64,000 bases of DNA. It comes from DATFRY01 sp035489015. Its GTDB lineage: Bacteria > Myxococcota_A > Polyangia > Haliangiales > Haliangiaceae. The notes beneath the pieces are model-generated. The model had not been told where the DNA came from and ran no database searches. It saw nothing but the letters and a program-made list of their open reading frames with translations. The stretch is taken from assembly GCA_035489015.1 (NCBI GenBank), contig DATHKR010000005.1, forward strand, positions 60,766-124,765, read 5' to 3'. The position numbers and the translations under genes are program-made. Shown here in pieces: positions 1 through 7,738 of the stretch. How positions within the stretch are numbered: the stretch's first letter is position 1; each line of letters starts with the position of its first letter.

Positions 1-729
1 GACCACCTGCATGAGCAGCGCGATACCGACCACCAGCAGCAGCGCGGCGGCGGTGAACGACTCGCGCAGCTTGACCGCGGCCAGGAACTGGAACATCGGG
101 CGGATGATGAAGCGGCCCGACAGCACCACGCCGCTGACCGAGCCGATCACCAGGAGCGCGGTGAGCCAGCCGGGCCGACCCTCGCCCTGGCTGACCGCGG
201 TCGTCGCGCCGCTGGCAGCCAGGAGCGGGAAGACCGCCAGGATCGGGATGACGGCGATGTCCTGGAACAGGAGGATGGAGAAGCTGGCCTGCCCGCCGGA
301 GGTCTTCAGCAGCCCGCGCTCGGACAGGGTCGACAGCACGATCGCGGTCGATGACATCGCCAGCACCATGCCGATCGCCAGCGCCGGCTTCGGCGCCACC
401 CCGAGCGCCATCGCCGCGCCGCCGACCAGCGCGATGGTGCCGACCACCTGGGCGCCGCCCAGCCCGAGGATCGGCCGGCGGAGCTGCCACAGGAGCGCGG
501 GACGCAGCTCGAGGCCGACCAGGAACAGCATCATCACCACGCCGAACTCGGCGAAGTGCATCACGTGATGCCCCTCGGTGCCGACCAGGCCGAGCGCGTA
601 CGGGCCGATGAACACGCCGGCCAGGAGGTAGCCGAGCACCGCGCCCAGCCCCAGGCGCTTGGCGATCGGCACGAACACCACCGCCGCGCACAGATAGACG
701 AAGGCCTGGGTGAGGACGTCGTCGGTCAT
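1..729 (-). CDS. KefB/KefC-type monovalent cation:proton antiporter (CPA2), C-terminus beyond window
   Basis: The minus strand reads as an open frame of 243 codons from ATG at 729 and leaves the window without a stop. The product is a CPA2-family membrane transporter. It has alternating hydrophobic helices and family signatures GYLLAGVFIGP, FGVVMMLFLVGLEL, AMSSTAIVLSTL and LLFQDIAVIPIL, the last close to the KefC pore/GSH-linked region. Such proteins exchange K+ (or Na+) for H+ across the inner membrane. The start codon overlaps the stop of the upstream KefF-like gene (ATGA), so the two are translationally coupled. Any C-terminal RCK/TrkA-N domain that would separate KefB/C from a simple antiporter lies outside the window. 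Confidence 0.88.
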   Translation of the reverse strand, partial: MTDDVLTQAFVYLCAAVVFVPIAKRLGLGAVLGYLLAGVFIGPYALGLVGTEGHHVMHFAEFGVVMMLFLVGLELRPALLWQLRRPILGLGGAQVVGTIALVGGAAMALGVAPKPALAIGMVLAMSSTAIVLSTLSERGLLKTSGGQASFSILLFQDIAVIPILAVFPLLAASGATTAVSQGEGRPGWLTALLVIGSVSGVVLSGRFIIRPMFQFLAAVKLRESFTAAALLLVVGIALLMQVV

Positions 730-1343
730 CGAGCGGCCTCCGGGGTCGTGGTGTCGAGCTCGTTGAGGGTGGCGGCGGCGGCGGCGCGCTCGAGGTCGAG
801 GCGATCGTCGCGCACCGCCTCGATGAGGCGCCGGTAGGCACCCCGCGCGGTCGCCACGTCCTCGTCGCCGCGCACCCGCAGCGCGGCGTGCACCACGAAC
901 GGGGCCAGGAAGCGCATGCCGCACAGGTACGCCGTCTGATCCCACGGCGCCAGCAGCTCGCGGATGGTGAAGCGGTTGTACCCGTCGTGGCTGTAGGCGA
1001 CCCCGGGCCCGCCGGTCGACAGCGCGTTGAAGGTGAGCTTGCCGCGCAGGTGGGTGCCGCCGGCCCCGTAGGCCCAGCCGTGCTCGAGCACGTGGTCCTG
1101 CCACTGCTTGAGCAGCGCGGGGGTCGAGTACCAGTAGAACGGGTGCTGGAAGACGATGACGTCGTGCGAGAGCAGAAGCTCCTGCTCGCGCGCGACGTCG
1201 ACGTGGAGGGTCGGATAGGCCTCGTACAGGTCGTGGACCGTCACGCCCTCGAGATCCCGGATTGCCTCGAGCAGCCGCCGGTTGACGCGCGACCGCTCGA
1301 GCACCGGGTGAGCGAAGTTGACGAGCACGCGCCGGGGCGACAT
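726..1343 (-). CDS. KefF/KefG-like NAD(P)H-dependent flavodoxin-fold oxidoreductase
   Basis: A 205-residue flavodoxin-2-type quinone reductase. The motifs RVLVNFAHP near the N-terminus, DVIVFQHPFYWYSTPALLKQW, GKLTFNALSTGG and the preceding Y-G-A-G stretch are those of KefF/KefG, ancillary cytoplasmic subunits that activate Kef potassium efflux. It overlaps the Kef-like antiporter start by ATGA, which strongly supports that role. I take ATG at 1343, directly before the conserved RRVLVNF strand; a GTG 18 bases earlier adds six residues with no visible benefit. Members normally bind FMN and have about 180-200 residues, so the length is usual. Confidence 0.85.
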   Translation of the reverse strand: MSPRRVLVNFAHPVLERSRVNRRLLEAIRDLEGVTVHDLYEAYPTLHVDVAREQELLLSHDVIVFQHPFYWYSTPALLKQWQDHVLEHGWAYGAGGTHLRGKLTFNALSTGGPGVAYSHDGYNRFTIRELLAPWDQTAYLCGMRFLAPFVVHAALRVRGDEDVATARGAYRRLIEAVRDDRLDLERAAAAATLNELDTTTPEAAR

Positions 1344-1392
1344 CGGGACGAGGTGTACCACCTCGCCCCCGCACCCGATATGCGCGCCGCCG

Positions 1393-1902
1393 CTACGACG
1401 GCGCCCGCAGCGACAGCGTCCCCAGGAAGTCGCGCTTCCCGAGCGCCACCCCGCTGTGGCGAAGCATCGCGTACGTGTGGGTCAGGTGAAAGAAGAAGTT
1501 CGGCAGCGCGTGCTCGATGAAGTAATCGGCGCCCGACATCGTCTTGCCCTCCCAGCGCGCCGTCGTCACCGAGCGGCCGGCCGCGCCCTCGAAGTCCGCG
1601 GCGGTGAACCCGCCGAGGTACTCGATCGTCGCCGCGATCCGAGCGCGAAGCTCCGCCATCGTCTTCTCGTCGTCGGCATGCGACGGCGCCGGCTTGCCGG
1701 TCAGCCGCGACACCGACAGCTTCGCCGTGTCACACGCCGTCTGCACCTGCCGCAGCAGCGGAAACTGATCCGGCGCCAGCCGGACCGCCAGAAACAGATC
1801 CGGATCAAAGGATCTCGTCTTCGCATGCTCCGACGCGGCATCGAGCCACCCCACGAGCTGACCGAGATCCTTCTTCATCTGCGACGCAAGCTGAAAGAAC
1901 AT
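1393..1902 (-). CDS. DUF1993 family protein
   Basis: A 169-residue soluble helical protein. Its N-terminal part (QLASQMKKDLGQLVGWLDAA), the segment FDPDLFLAVRLAPDQFPLLRQV and the C-terminal YFIEHALPNFFFHLTHTYAMLR match the uncharacterised DUF1993 family, which has a DinB-like helical-bundle fold. Conserved histidines in the last helices (EHALPNFFFHLTH) could bind a metal, as in DinB-like proteins; no activity is known. The start is ATG 1902. The open frame runs much further upstream but is Arg/Pro-rich and includes repeat sequence, so the longer version is rejected. Confidence 0.8.
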   Translation of the reverse strand: MFFQLASQMKKDLGQLVGWLDAASEHAKTRSFDPDLFLAVRLAPDQFPLLRQVQTACDTAKLSVSRLTGKPAPSHADDEKTMAELRARIAATIEYLGGFTAADFEGAAGRSVTTARWEGKTMSGADYFIEHALPNFFFHLTHTYAMLRHSGVALGKRDFLGTLSLRAPS

Positions 1903-2247
1903 GCGGCGGATGGTAGCCCGAAGCCGAGCCGCTGTCGCGCGCGCGCCCGGCCGGGAAGAGAGCGACCGCTCCCGAGCGAAGGAAGAGAGGCCGCGCCGCC
2001 GAGGACCTGCTCGCCTCGAGATCGGACTACTCGATGAGGTGGATGCCCGGCGACCTCTGCGGGTGCTGCGACGACCTGGTCGGCGCCCCAAGCGACGCCT
2101 GCGACCGATCCGGTGCCTCGCCCGCACCGCGCGACCGACGCGACCGACTCCGAGGGCGGCGAGCACGACACGGCATCCAGCGCGCCCCCAATCCCCTGAC
2201 CTGAGCGTCCGGGCCCGGCCCCCGCCCCGGCGCGAGACCTGGAGGGA

Positions 2248-2294
2248 GACGCGGCCTTCCCCGGGCGAAGAACATTGCCCTGAATCAATCGGCA
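2248..2294 (+). repeat. dispersed repeat copy 1 (core 2271-2294)
   Basis: The core is AACATTGCCCTGAATCAATC followed by GGCA, preceded by a 23-base arm starting GACGCGG. The core carries the short inverted repeat TTGCC...GGCA, so it could fold into a small hairpin or bind a dimeric protein. The same arm and core recur at copy 2. Confidence 0.8.
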
Positions 2295-2446
2295 GCCTCG
2301 GCGCGAGGAAGCGCGCGAGATGCTCGGCTGCCTCCGCCGTGCCCGGCGCGACGCGGTTGCCTCGCTGGCGTCGCGCCGCGTCGGCGCGTGGACGGCCTGG
2401 GCAGGTGGTGGGTTGGGAACCAGATACAGGGGGTTGGTCGGTGGGG

Positions 2447-2511
2447 GCGGGGTCGGCCTCCGGTGGAGGCGGGGTCGGCTTTCCGGTGGAGGTGGGTCGG
2501 CCTCCGGTGGA
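2447..2511 (+). repeat. short tandem repeat, three units of 21-24 bp
   Basis: Three consecutive imperfect units of the form GGCGGGGTCGGCCTCCGGTG plus GA, lying immediately upstream of repeat copy 2. The units differ by a few bases (CCTCC/CTTTCC, GGC/GGT). No coding role is visible. Confidence 0.6.
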
Positions 2512-2514
2512 GGA

Positions 2515-2563
2515 GATGCGGCTTTCCCCGGGGCGAAGAAACATTGCCCTGAATCAATCGGCA
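2515..2563 (+). repeat. dispersed repeat copy 2 (core 2540-2563)
   Basis: The same 24-base core as copy 1, identical in the core, with the same GA(C/T)GCGGC(C/T)TTCCCC arm upstream. One extra A precedes the core (GAAGAAACATT against GAAGAACATT). Confidence 0.8.
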
Positions 2564-2761
2564 ACCTCCGTGCTGCGATCGCCGCGGGCGTCCTGGCCGC
2601 GGCCTGAACGCGACCGCAACCCGCGAGCGTCCGTACCCGGGCCGTGCGTGCGAGCTCGAGGTCCTCCTGGACCGGGCTTCCGATGCGAGGGTCGGCGGCA
2701 AGCGAGGCTTGCGGCTGCGATCCTCGGCCGCGAAGGGCGTCGCGACGGTCAGCCCCTGCCT

Positions 2762-2785
2762 TGCCGATTGATTGAGGGCAACGTT
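2762..2785 (-). repeat. dispersed repeat copy 3 (inverted)
   Basis: This is the reverse complement of the core, with two substitutions (GAACGTTGCCCTCAATCAAT). On this strand it is followed by GACGCGGCTTTCGCCGGG, an echo of the arm seen at copies 1 and 2. The arm is therefore on the same strand while the core is flipped. Confidence 0.75.
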
Positions 2786-2878
2786 CTCTCGGCGGCGAGG
2801 GACGCGGCTTTCGCCGGGCACCTGAGCGGCCGGGGGGCGCGATGTTCCAGGCGACTCGGGCGGCTCCTCGCGGCCACG

Positions 2879-2902
2879 AACATTGCCCTGAATCAATCGG
2901 CA
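2879..2902 (+). repeat. dispersed repeat copy 4
   Basis: A direct copy of the 24-base core, identical to copies 1 and 2, followed by ACC. The GACGCGG arm is not recognisable upstream of this copy. Confidence 0.8.
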
Positions 2903-3109
2903 ACCGCTTCGCCGCGCGTCCGATGTGTCCTGCTCGTGCCGCTCCGATCGTCATCGCGATCGTCGGTGGGACGTGGGTGGTCGGCGGCGCGGGCTCGATC
3001 GACCCAGCTCAGCTTCGATCAGGTTCGCAGACCGACCGGGCGGTCGCGGTTGTGCACGGGAAGTGGCGGGGGAGGCGGGTGACCTGGCGTCCTTGTCGGG
3101 CTTGTCGCC

Positions 3110-3475
3110 TCACCAGAGGTGGCGGCCGTCGACGAAGTCGATCGGCAGGGGCGAGAGGTCGAGGTCGTCGAGGAGGCGGGCGTTGATGAGGATCTTCTTG
3201 CGGGTGGGGTGGGGCTTTCCTTCGACCCACTCGGGGGATTCGCCGTAGGTGGAGCAGCCGCAGATGGCGCAGTGGTGGTGGGCGACGGGGTGGCCTTCTC
3301 GCTGGTAGGTGGCGGAGCTGGTGATGTTGGTGAGGGTGACCTGGTCGGGCTGGTAGTAGGCCCAGAGGGCTCCTCGCTTGCTGCAGAAGGTGCAATTGCA
3401 CTGGGTGACGCGGAGGGGAGGCTCGCTCAGGGTTAGCTGGGTGGCCTTGCAGTGACAGGTGGCTTGGATGGGCAT
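3110..3475 (-). CDS. GFA (CENP-V/GFA) family protein
   Basis: A 121-residue protein of the GFA fold (glutathione-dependent formaldehyde-activating enzyme family). The zinc ligands are visible: CHCKA near residue 7, CNCTFC near residue 27 and HHHCAICGCSTYGES near residue 66. The length is typical of stand-alone members. Most members have no proven formaldehyde-related activity, so only the fold and metal binding are safe. The start is ATG 3475, directly followed by the IQATCHC strand. It is divergent from the small secreted protein gene downstream. Confidence 0.85.
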   Translation of the reverse strand: MPIQATCHCKATQLTLSEPPLRVTQCNCTFCSKRGALWAYYQPDQVTLTNITSSATYQREGHPVAHHHCAICGCSTYGESPEWVEGKPHPTRKKILINARLLDDLDLSPLPIDFVDGRHLW

Positions 3476-3604
3476 GGATCTCCTCGGCGGGTGGGTTGCA
3501 AGGGCGATGCCTCCGGCGCGTGCTCGACGGCGGTTCGTTTGTTAACCGGGCGGGTTGGGTCGGGGTCTTTTTCGGGCGGTACCTACCCTTTGCCTGGAGG
3601 TTGT

Positions 3605-3874
3605 ATGAACCCCTGGAAGCTCACGTCGCTGGTTCTTGCTCTCGTGGTGCTGTTTTTTGTCGGTCTTCGCGTGGTCGATGACGCGTCGGCGGGGCCCGAG
3701 GCTCAGCCGAACATGCGGACGGCTCTCGGTTATCTCCGGCAGGCCAAGAATTCGCTGCAGCGAGCCGTCCCCGACAAGGGCGGGCACCGGGTCAAGGCGG
3801 TGGAGCTGACGAACGCCGCGATCGACGAGGTTCAGCGCGGAATGCGGTTCGATAATCGGCACGCGGCGGAGTAA
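3605..3874 (+). CDS. small secreted or membrane-anchored helical protein
   Basis: An 89-residue protein with one N-terminal hydrophobic segment (SLVLALVVLFFVGLRVV), a signal peptide or anchor. A helical part follows whose pattern (ALGYLRQAKNSLQRAVPDKG, then H-R-x-KA-x-EL, AIDEVQRGM) is common to small periplasmic proteins of many bacteria, reminiscent of SmbP-like proteins. Its function is unknown. The start ATG 3605 is set by GGAGG at 3596-3600; a longer upstream frame has no such support. It is followed by a tandem repeat carrying terminator-like hairpins. Confidence 0.75.
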   Translation: MNPWKLTSLVLALVVLFFVGLRVVDDASAGPEAQPNMRTALGYLRQAKNSLQRAVPDKGGHRVKAVELTNAAIDEVQRGMRFDNRHAAE

Positions 3875-3900
3875 AGGCGGTCGGGTCGGGGGGCTTTCCT

Positions 3901-4018
3901 CGCCCTTTGGGCTCGGGCGCGCCCGCTTTTCTCCCGGAACAGCCTTCTTCGCCCTTCGGGCTCGGGCGCGCCCGCTTTGCTCCCGGAACAGCCTTCTTCG
4001 CCCTTTGGGCTCGGGCGG
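3901..4018 (+). repeat. 49-bp tandem repeat (2.4 copies) with hairpins, possible terminator
   Basis: Two full 49-base units (3901-3949, 3950-3998) and a 20-base third unit. Each unit starts with the hairpin GCCCTTTGGGC or GCCCTTCGGGC. The two full units also carry the palindrome CGGGCGCGCCCG followed by CTTTTCTC or CTTTGCTC. The stem plus T-rich tail after the small gene looks like an intrinsic terminator, here duplicated. The two full units differ at two positions. Confidence 0.7.
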
Positions 4019-4067
4019 CTGGCAAAAAAATGGCGCCCTCCGGCGGAGTCGTCGGAGGATCCATTTC

Positions 4068-5318
4068 ATGAGCGGGGAGGTACTCAAGCGCGCCAGCACG
4101 TCACCACTTCGGCGGCCTCAGCCGCTCGAGGAGCAGGCGCCGGTGACGGTGTTGCCGGAGCGCGCGGTCGATGTGGTGCTGCTGGCCGCGGTGCTGGGGC
4201 TGGTCGCGGTCGGGACGGTCGAGGTGTTCAGCTCGAGCGCGGTGTATGCGCTGAAGAAGAGCGGCGACGCTGGGTATTTTCTGAAGCGGCAGATGGCGTG
4301 GCTTTCGCTCGGGATGGTGGCGCTGTGGTTCGGCGCGGTCACCGATCACCGATGGCTTCGCAGGCGATCGCACTGGCTGCTCATCGGGGCGATCGGCGCG
4401 CTGGTCGCCGTGCTGGCCGCCGGGGCGACCATCAACGGGGCGCGGCGGTGGTTCATCCTCGGGCCGCTCTCGCTCCAGCCGGTCGAGATCGCCAAGCTGG
4501 CGCTGGTCGCTTACCTGGCGCACAGCCTGACCCGCAAGGCTGACCGGATGAAGTTCTTCACCGTCGGGTTCGTTCCGCACCTCACCGTCTGCGCGGTGGT
4601 GCTCGCGCTCCTGCTCAAGCAGCCGGACCTCGGCTCCTGCATCATCGTCGGGGCGACCACGCTGACCATGCTGTTCGTGGCCGGCACCAAGACCTCGTAC
4701 ATCTTCCTCGCGGTGCTCGGCGCGGCGCCGGTGGTCTATCACTTCGTGGTCGGGACGCCGTGGCGCATGCAGCGCTTCCTGGCCTACTTCAACCCCGAGG
4801 CGTTCTCCGACGGAGTCGCCTACCAGATCATCCAGGCGCGCATCGCGGTCGGCTCCGGCGGAGTGACCGGGCTCGGGCTGGGCGACGGGCGCCAGCAGCT
4901 CGGCTACATGCCGGAGGGGCACAGCGACTTCATCATGGCGTCGATCGGCGAGGAGCTCGGCTTCGTCGGCGTCATCATCGTGCTCGCGCTGTTCGCGGTG
5001 ATCGTGTGGCGCGGTGGGCGGGCGGCGCTCGGCTCGCGCGAGCCGTTCGGGGGCTACCTCGCGTTCGGGATCACGCTCGGGTTCGCGCTGCAGGCGCTGG
5101 TCAATTTCGGCGTGGTGCTCGGGCTCCTGCCGGCCAAGGGGATCACGCTGCCGTTCGTGAGCTATGGTGGTAGCTCGCTCATCATGTCGATGTACCTGGC
5201 CGGCATCCTCCTCAACGTCGCGCGCGGCGCACCGCCGGCGGCGGTCCGCCGGCGCGAGCTGGTGAACCTGGTCGGTGCGCGACGGCGCAAGCGGCGCGCG
5301 GTCGTCGCATGCGCCTGA
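4068..5318 (+). CDS. ftsW: cell-division lipid II polymerase/flippase FtsW (SEDS family)
   Basis: A 416-residue SEDS protein with about ten membrane segments. The signatures are INGARRWFILGPLSLQP, VAYQIIQARIAVGSGG, EGHSDFIMASIGEELGFVG and LPAKGITLPFVSYGGSSLI. SEDS proteins polymerise peptidoglycan glycan strands from lipid II; FtsW acts at the division septum with FtsI. Sequence alone separates FtsW from RodA poorly, but the 10-base overlap with murG favours FtsW. The start ATG 4068 has GGAGG at 4054-4058; an upstream extension would read into the repeat. The usual neighbours murD and mraY are absent upstream. Confidence 0.93.
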   Translation: MSGEVLKRASTSPLRRPQPLEEQAPVTVLPERAVDVVLLAAVLGLVAVGTVEVFSSSAVYALKKSGDAGYFLKRQMAWLSLGMVALWFGAVTDHRWLRRRSHWLLIGAIGALVAVLAAGATINGARRWFILGPLSLQPVEIAKLALVAYLAHSLTRKADRMKFFTVGFVPHLTVCAVVLALLLKQPDLGSCIIVGATTLTMLFVAGTKTSYIFLAVLGAAPVVYHFVVGTPWRMQRFLAYFNPEAFSDGVAYQIIQARIAVGSGGVTGLGLGDGRQQLGYMPEGHSDFIMASIGEELGFVGVIIVLALFAVIVWRGGRAALGSREPFGGYLAFGITLGFALQALVNFGVVLGLLPAKGITLPFVSYGGSSLIMSMYLAGILLNVARGAPPAAVRRRELVNLVGARRRKRRAVVACA

Positions 5319-6451
5319 TGATCGCCGGGGGTGGCACCGGCGGTCATCTGTTCCCGGGTGTCGCCCTGGCCGAGGAGCTGCGCAGCCGCGAGCCGGGCGC
5401 CGCCGTCCGCTTCGTCGGCACCGCGCGCGGGATCGAGGCGCGGGTCCTGCCCGGGCTCGGCTGGGACCTGGTCCTCATCCAGGTCTCCGGGCTGAAGACG
5501 GTCGGCGCGCTGGGCGCGCTGCGCGGCCTGTTTCGCCTGCCGCGCGCGTTCTGGCAGGCGCGCCGGGTGGTGAAGGACTTCCGGCCGGACGTGGTGGTCG
5601 GGGTCGGCGGCTACGCGTCGGCGCCGGTGGTGCTGATGGCGCGGCTCATGGGCGTGCGGACCGGCATCCTCGAGCAGAACTCGCTGCCCGGGCTGGCCAA
5701 CAAGGTGCTGGGTCGCTTCGCCCAGGCCGTCTTCCTCGCGTTCGAGGAGACCCGGCGGTTCTTCAAGCCGAAGAAGATCCTCATGACCGGCAACCCGATC
5801 CGCCGCGACATCCGGCTGGCGCTGCAGGCGGCGGGCGCCGGCGACGCGGCGGGTGCGGTGCCGGATCCGGCGGGCACGGCGGCGACTGGCGCGGGCGCCG
5901 CGGCTCGACCGTTTCGCCTGTTCGTGTTCGGCGGATCGCAGGGCGCGGCCGCGCTCAACATCGTCGTGGCCGACGCGGCCGGGCTGCTCGCCGCGCGCGG
6001 GGTCGCGCTCGACATCGTGCACCAGACCGGCGAGGCCAACCTCGAGCCGACCCGCGCGCTCTACCAGGCCGCCGGCGTCGCCGCCGACCTCCGCACCTTC
6101 ATCGCCGACATGGCGGCCGAGTACCGCCGCGCCGATCTGGTCATCGCTCGCTCCGGCGCCACCACCGTGGCGGAGCTGGGCGTGGTCGGCCGCCCGGCCA
6201 TCCTGGTGCCGTACCCGTTCGCGGCCGACAACCACCAGGAGATCAACGCGCGCGAGATGGCCGGGGCCGGCGCCGCGCTGATGTTCCGCCAGAACGATCT
6301 CACCCCCGGGGTGCTGGCCGACGCGATCGCCGAGCTGGCCGCCAGGCCGGAGAAGCTCGTCACCATGAGCACCGCGATGCGCGCGCTGGGCCGGCCGCAG
6401 GCGGCCGCCGCGATCCTCGACTGGTGCGCGGCGACCGGCGGCGCGCGCTGA
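5309..6451 (+). CDS. murG: UDP-GlcNAc:undecaprenyl-PP-MurNAc-pentapeptide GlcNAc transferase MurG
   Basis: A 380-residue peripheral membrane GT28 glycosyltransferase that turns lipid I into lipid II. GGGTGGHLFPG lies at residues 7-17. Other signatures are VVGVGGYASAP, LEQNSLPGLANK, FGGSQGAAALN and SGATTVAELGVVGRPAILVP with the following NHQ. An Ala/Gly-rich insertion of about 25 residues (around 171-196) lengthens the linker between the two Rossmann domains compared with E. coli MurG (355 residues). It overlaps ftsW by 10 bases, so the two are co-translated. murC, normally next, is displaced by about 13 kb. Confidence 0.95.
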   Translation: MRLMIAGGGTGGHLFPGVALAEELRSREPGAAVRFVGTARGIEARVLPGLGWDLVLIQVSGLKTVGALGALRGLFRLPRAFWQARRVVKDFRPDVVVGVGGYASAPVVLMARLMGVRTGILEQNSLPGLANKVLGRFAQAVFLAFEETRRFFKPKKILMTGNPIRRDIRLALQAAGAGDAAGAVPDPAGTAATGAGAAARPFRLFVFGGSQGAAALNIVVADAAGLLAARGVALDIVHQTGEANLEPTRALYQAAGVAADLRTFIADMAAEYRRADLVIARSGATTVAELGVVGRPAILVPYPFAADNHQEINAREMAGAGAALMFRQNDLTPGVLADAIAELAARPEKLVTMSTAMRALGRPQAAAAILDWCAATGGAR

Positions 6452-6487
6452 CCGGCGGCGCGTCCTGACCTCGCGCTACACTCGCGC

Positions 6488-6931
6488 ATGGTCATTCGCG
6501 CGAGCCACGCGCTCCTGGCCGCCGGCGCGATCGCCGTCGGTGTGCTGGCCTGGCTGCTCACTCGCGGGCCGGCGCTCGGTCCCGAGAAGCAGATCGCCGC
6601 GCTCATCGACGATGCGGTCGAGGACGCCGAGGATGGCGACGTCGGCGATCTCATGGACGCGGTCAGCGCGGCCTATCAGGGCGAGGGGGGCGATCGGGCC
6701 GGTCTTCGCTCGTATCTGACCGGCCTCGTCCTGGGCGGCGGCATCGACGTGAAGGTGCTGAGCCAGCAGGTCGCCGTCGCAGGCGACTCCGCCACTGCGG
6801 ATCTCGAGGTCGTCGTGGTCCGCGGCGGCCTGCGCGGCGCCGCCGAGGGAGACGTGGGCGCGCGCACCGTCCACGTCGAGCTCGCCCGCGAGGACGGCGA
6901 CTGGAAGGTCACCCGCGGCCAGGTCGACTGA
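6488..6931 (+). CDS. hypothetical membrane-anchored protein
   Basis: A 147-residue protein with one N-terminal hydrophobic anchor (HALLAAGAIAVGVLAWLL). A small alpha/beta domain follows that ends in HVELAREDGDWKVTRGQVD, a pattern common in NTF2/SnoaL-like cone folds, so this is a weak fold guess. No catalytic motif is visible. A TACACT hexamer at 6477-6482 ends five bases before ATG 6488, compatible with a leaderless transcript. The gene follows murG by 36 bases, so read-through from ftsW-murG is also possible. Confidence 0.6.
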   Translation: MVIRASHALLAAGAIAVGVLAWLLTRGPALGPEKQIAALIDDAVEDAEDGDVGDLMDAVSAAYQGEGGDRAGLRSYLTGLVLGGGIDVKVLSQQVAVAGDSATADLEVVVVRGGLRGAAEGDVGARTVHVELAREDGDWKVTRGQVD

Positions 6932-7149
6932 ATCGTGTGGTGTCATTGCCTGCCCGGCACGACTCGGCCGGTGTCGTCGCCAATCTGACAGCGACGCATT
7001 CGCGTTCGGGGCGGCCCGGCCCCGCTTCACCGCCCGGCCCCCTCCTACATCCGCGGCCTTGGCGCTCTCCGTGCGAGGCGCGAGTCGGCGCGGTGCCGGC
7101 CTCTCCCTTGCACCATGTTGCCTCGACCAGGCGAGTCGAGGAGTCGGAG

Positions 7150-7692
7150 ATGGGCAAGAATTCACGTTGCGAGGCCACGCGCGAGAGGCGCTCGACCGAA
7201 CCGCTCGGGCGCGAGGACGGAGTCGCCGAGCGATCGGTACGGCGCCGGGTGCTGGTCGCCTTTCCCGACGTCGCGCAGCGAATCGACAGCGCGGCCAGCC
7301 TGATCCTGGCCGGGCACCACGTCATCCTGGCCCGCTCGCTCGACCACAGGGCGCGCCTCATCGGCGCCGTCCACGTCGTCGTCGCCGACGGGCGCCTGGT
7401 CAACGGGCTCGACCGGTCGACCTACGAGGCGCTGCGGCGGTCGATCTTCATCGCCATGTGCGAGCCGGACGTCCCGACCCCGCTCGTCGCGCGGATCCGG
7501 CTCGCGCCGTCGCTGGATGGCGACGATCTCGTGACGGCCGTGACGATGCTGGCCTGGTCCGGCGCGGAGTCCTTCTGGCGCGCTGCCCATCAACGTCCAG
7601 CAAAGACGATGTCGCCGACGATGTCGCGGATCTCGGGCCCGTCGAGCGCGCCGTCGTACAAACGAGCGTCGTCGAGCCGTCCCCGGAAGTAG
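7150..7692 (+). CDS. hypothetical receiver-like protein with an aberrant C-terminus
   Basis: The frame encodes 180 residues from ATG 7150, which has GGAG almost adjacent. The middle (RRRVLVAFPDVAQRIDSAAS, then GHHVILARS, VHVVVADGRLV, EALRRSIFIAMCEPD, LVTAVTMLAW) alternates strands and helices like a degenerate receiver domain, without a clear phospho-acceptor set. The last roughly 35 residues, after about WRAAHQ, are Ser/Pro/Arg-rich and lie antisense to a LamG-domain remnant (7590-7700). The original end of this gene therefore seems lost and replaced by read-through. It may be a pseudogene. Confidence 0.45.
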   Translation: MGKNSRCEATRERRSTEPLGREDGVAERSVRRRVLVAFPDVAQRIDSAASLILAGHHVILARSLDHRARLIGAVHVVVADGRLVNGLDRSTYEALRRSIFIAMCEPDVPTPLVARIRLAPSLDGDDLVTAVTMLAWSGAESFWRAAHQRPAKTMSPTMSRISGPSSAPSYKRASSSRPRK

Positions 7693-7700
7693 GGCGACAG
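7590..7700 (-). pseudogene. 3' remnant of a LamG/concanavalin-A-like lectin-domain gene
   Basis: On the minus strand, ending in TGA at 7592-7590, about 36 codons read GLSPYFRGRLDDARLYDG then ALDGPEIRDIVGD. This is the typical last strand-helix of bacterial LamG domains (FxGxIDDVRIYxRALSxxEI). No start or earlier part of the domain is present: upstream lies the C-terminus of the NAD-epimerase-like gene in another frame. The piece is best explained as the tail of a deleted gene. Confidence 0.7.
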
Positions 7701-7738
7701 CCCGCCCGGCCGGGCGATGTCATGTCCCCGCGGGCGGG

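Larger units (their letters stand above)
1903..3109. other. gene-free stretch with dispersed and tandem repeats
   Basis: About 1.2 kb without a convincing gene on either strand. All open frames here are Arg/Pro-rich shadows. The stretch holds four copies of a 24-bp repeat (three direct, one inverted) and a short GGTCGG/CCGGTGGA tandem repeat, listed separately. I see no terminator-like hairpin with a T-run and no RNA gene. Confidence 0.6.

Noticed and set aside
2248..2902. CRISPR array
   Set aside because: Only four copies, irregular spacing of about 115-270 bases, one copy inverted, and no cas genes.
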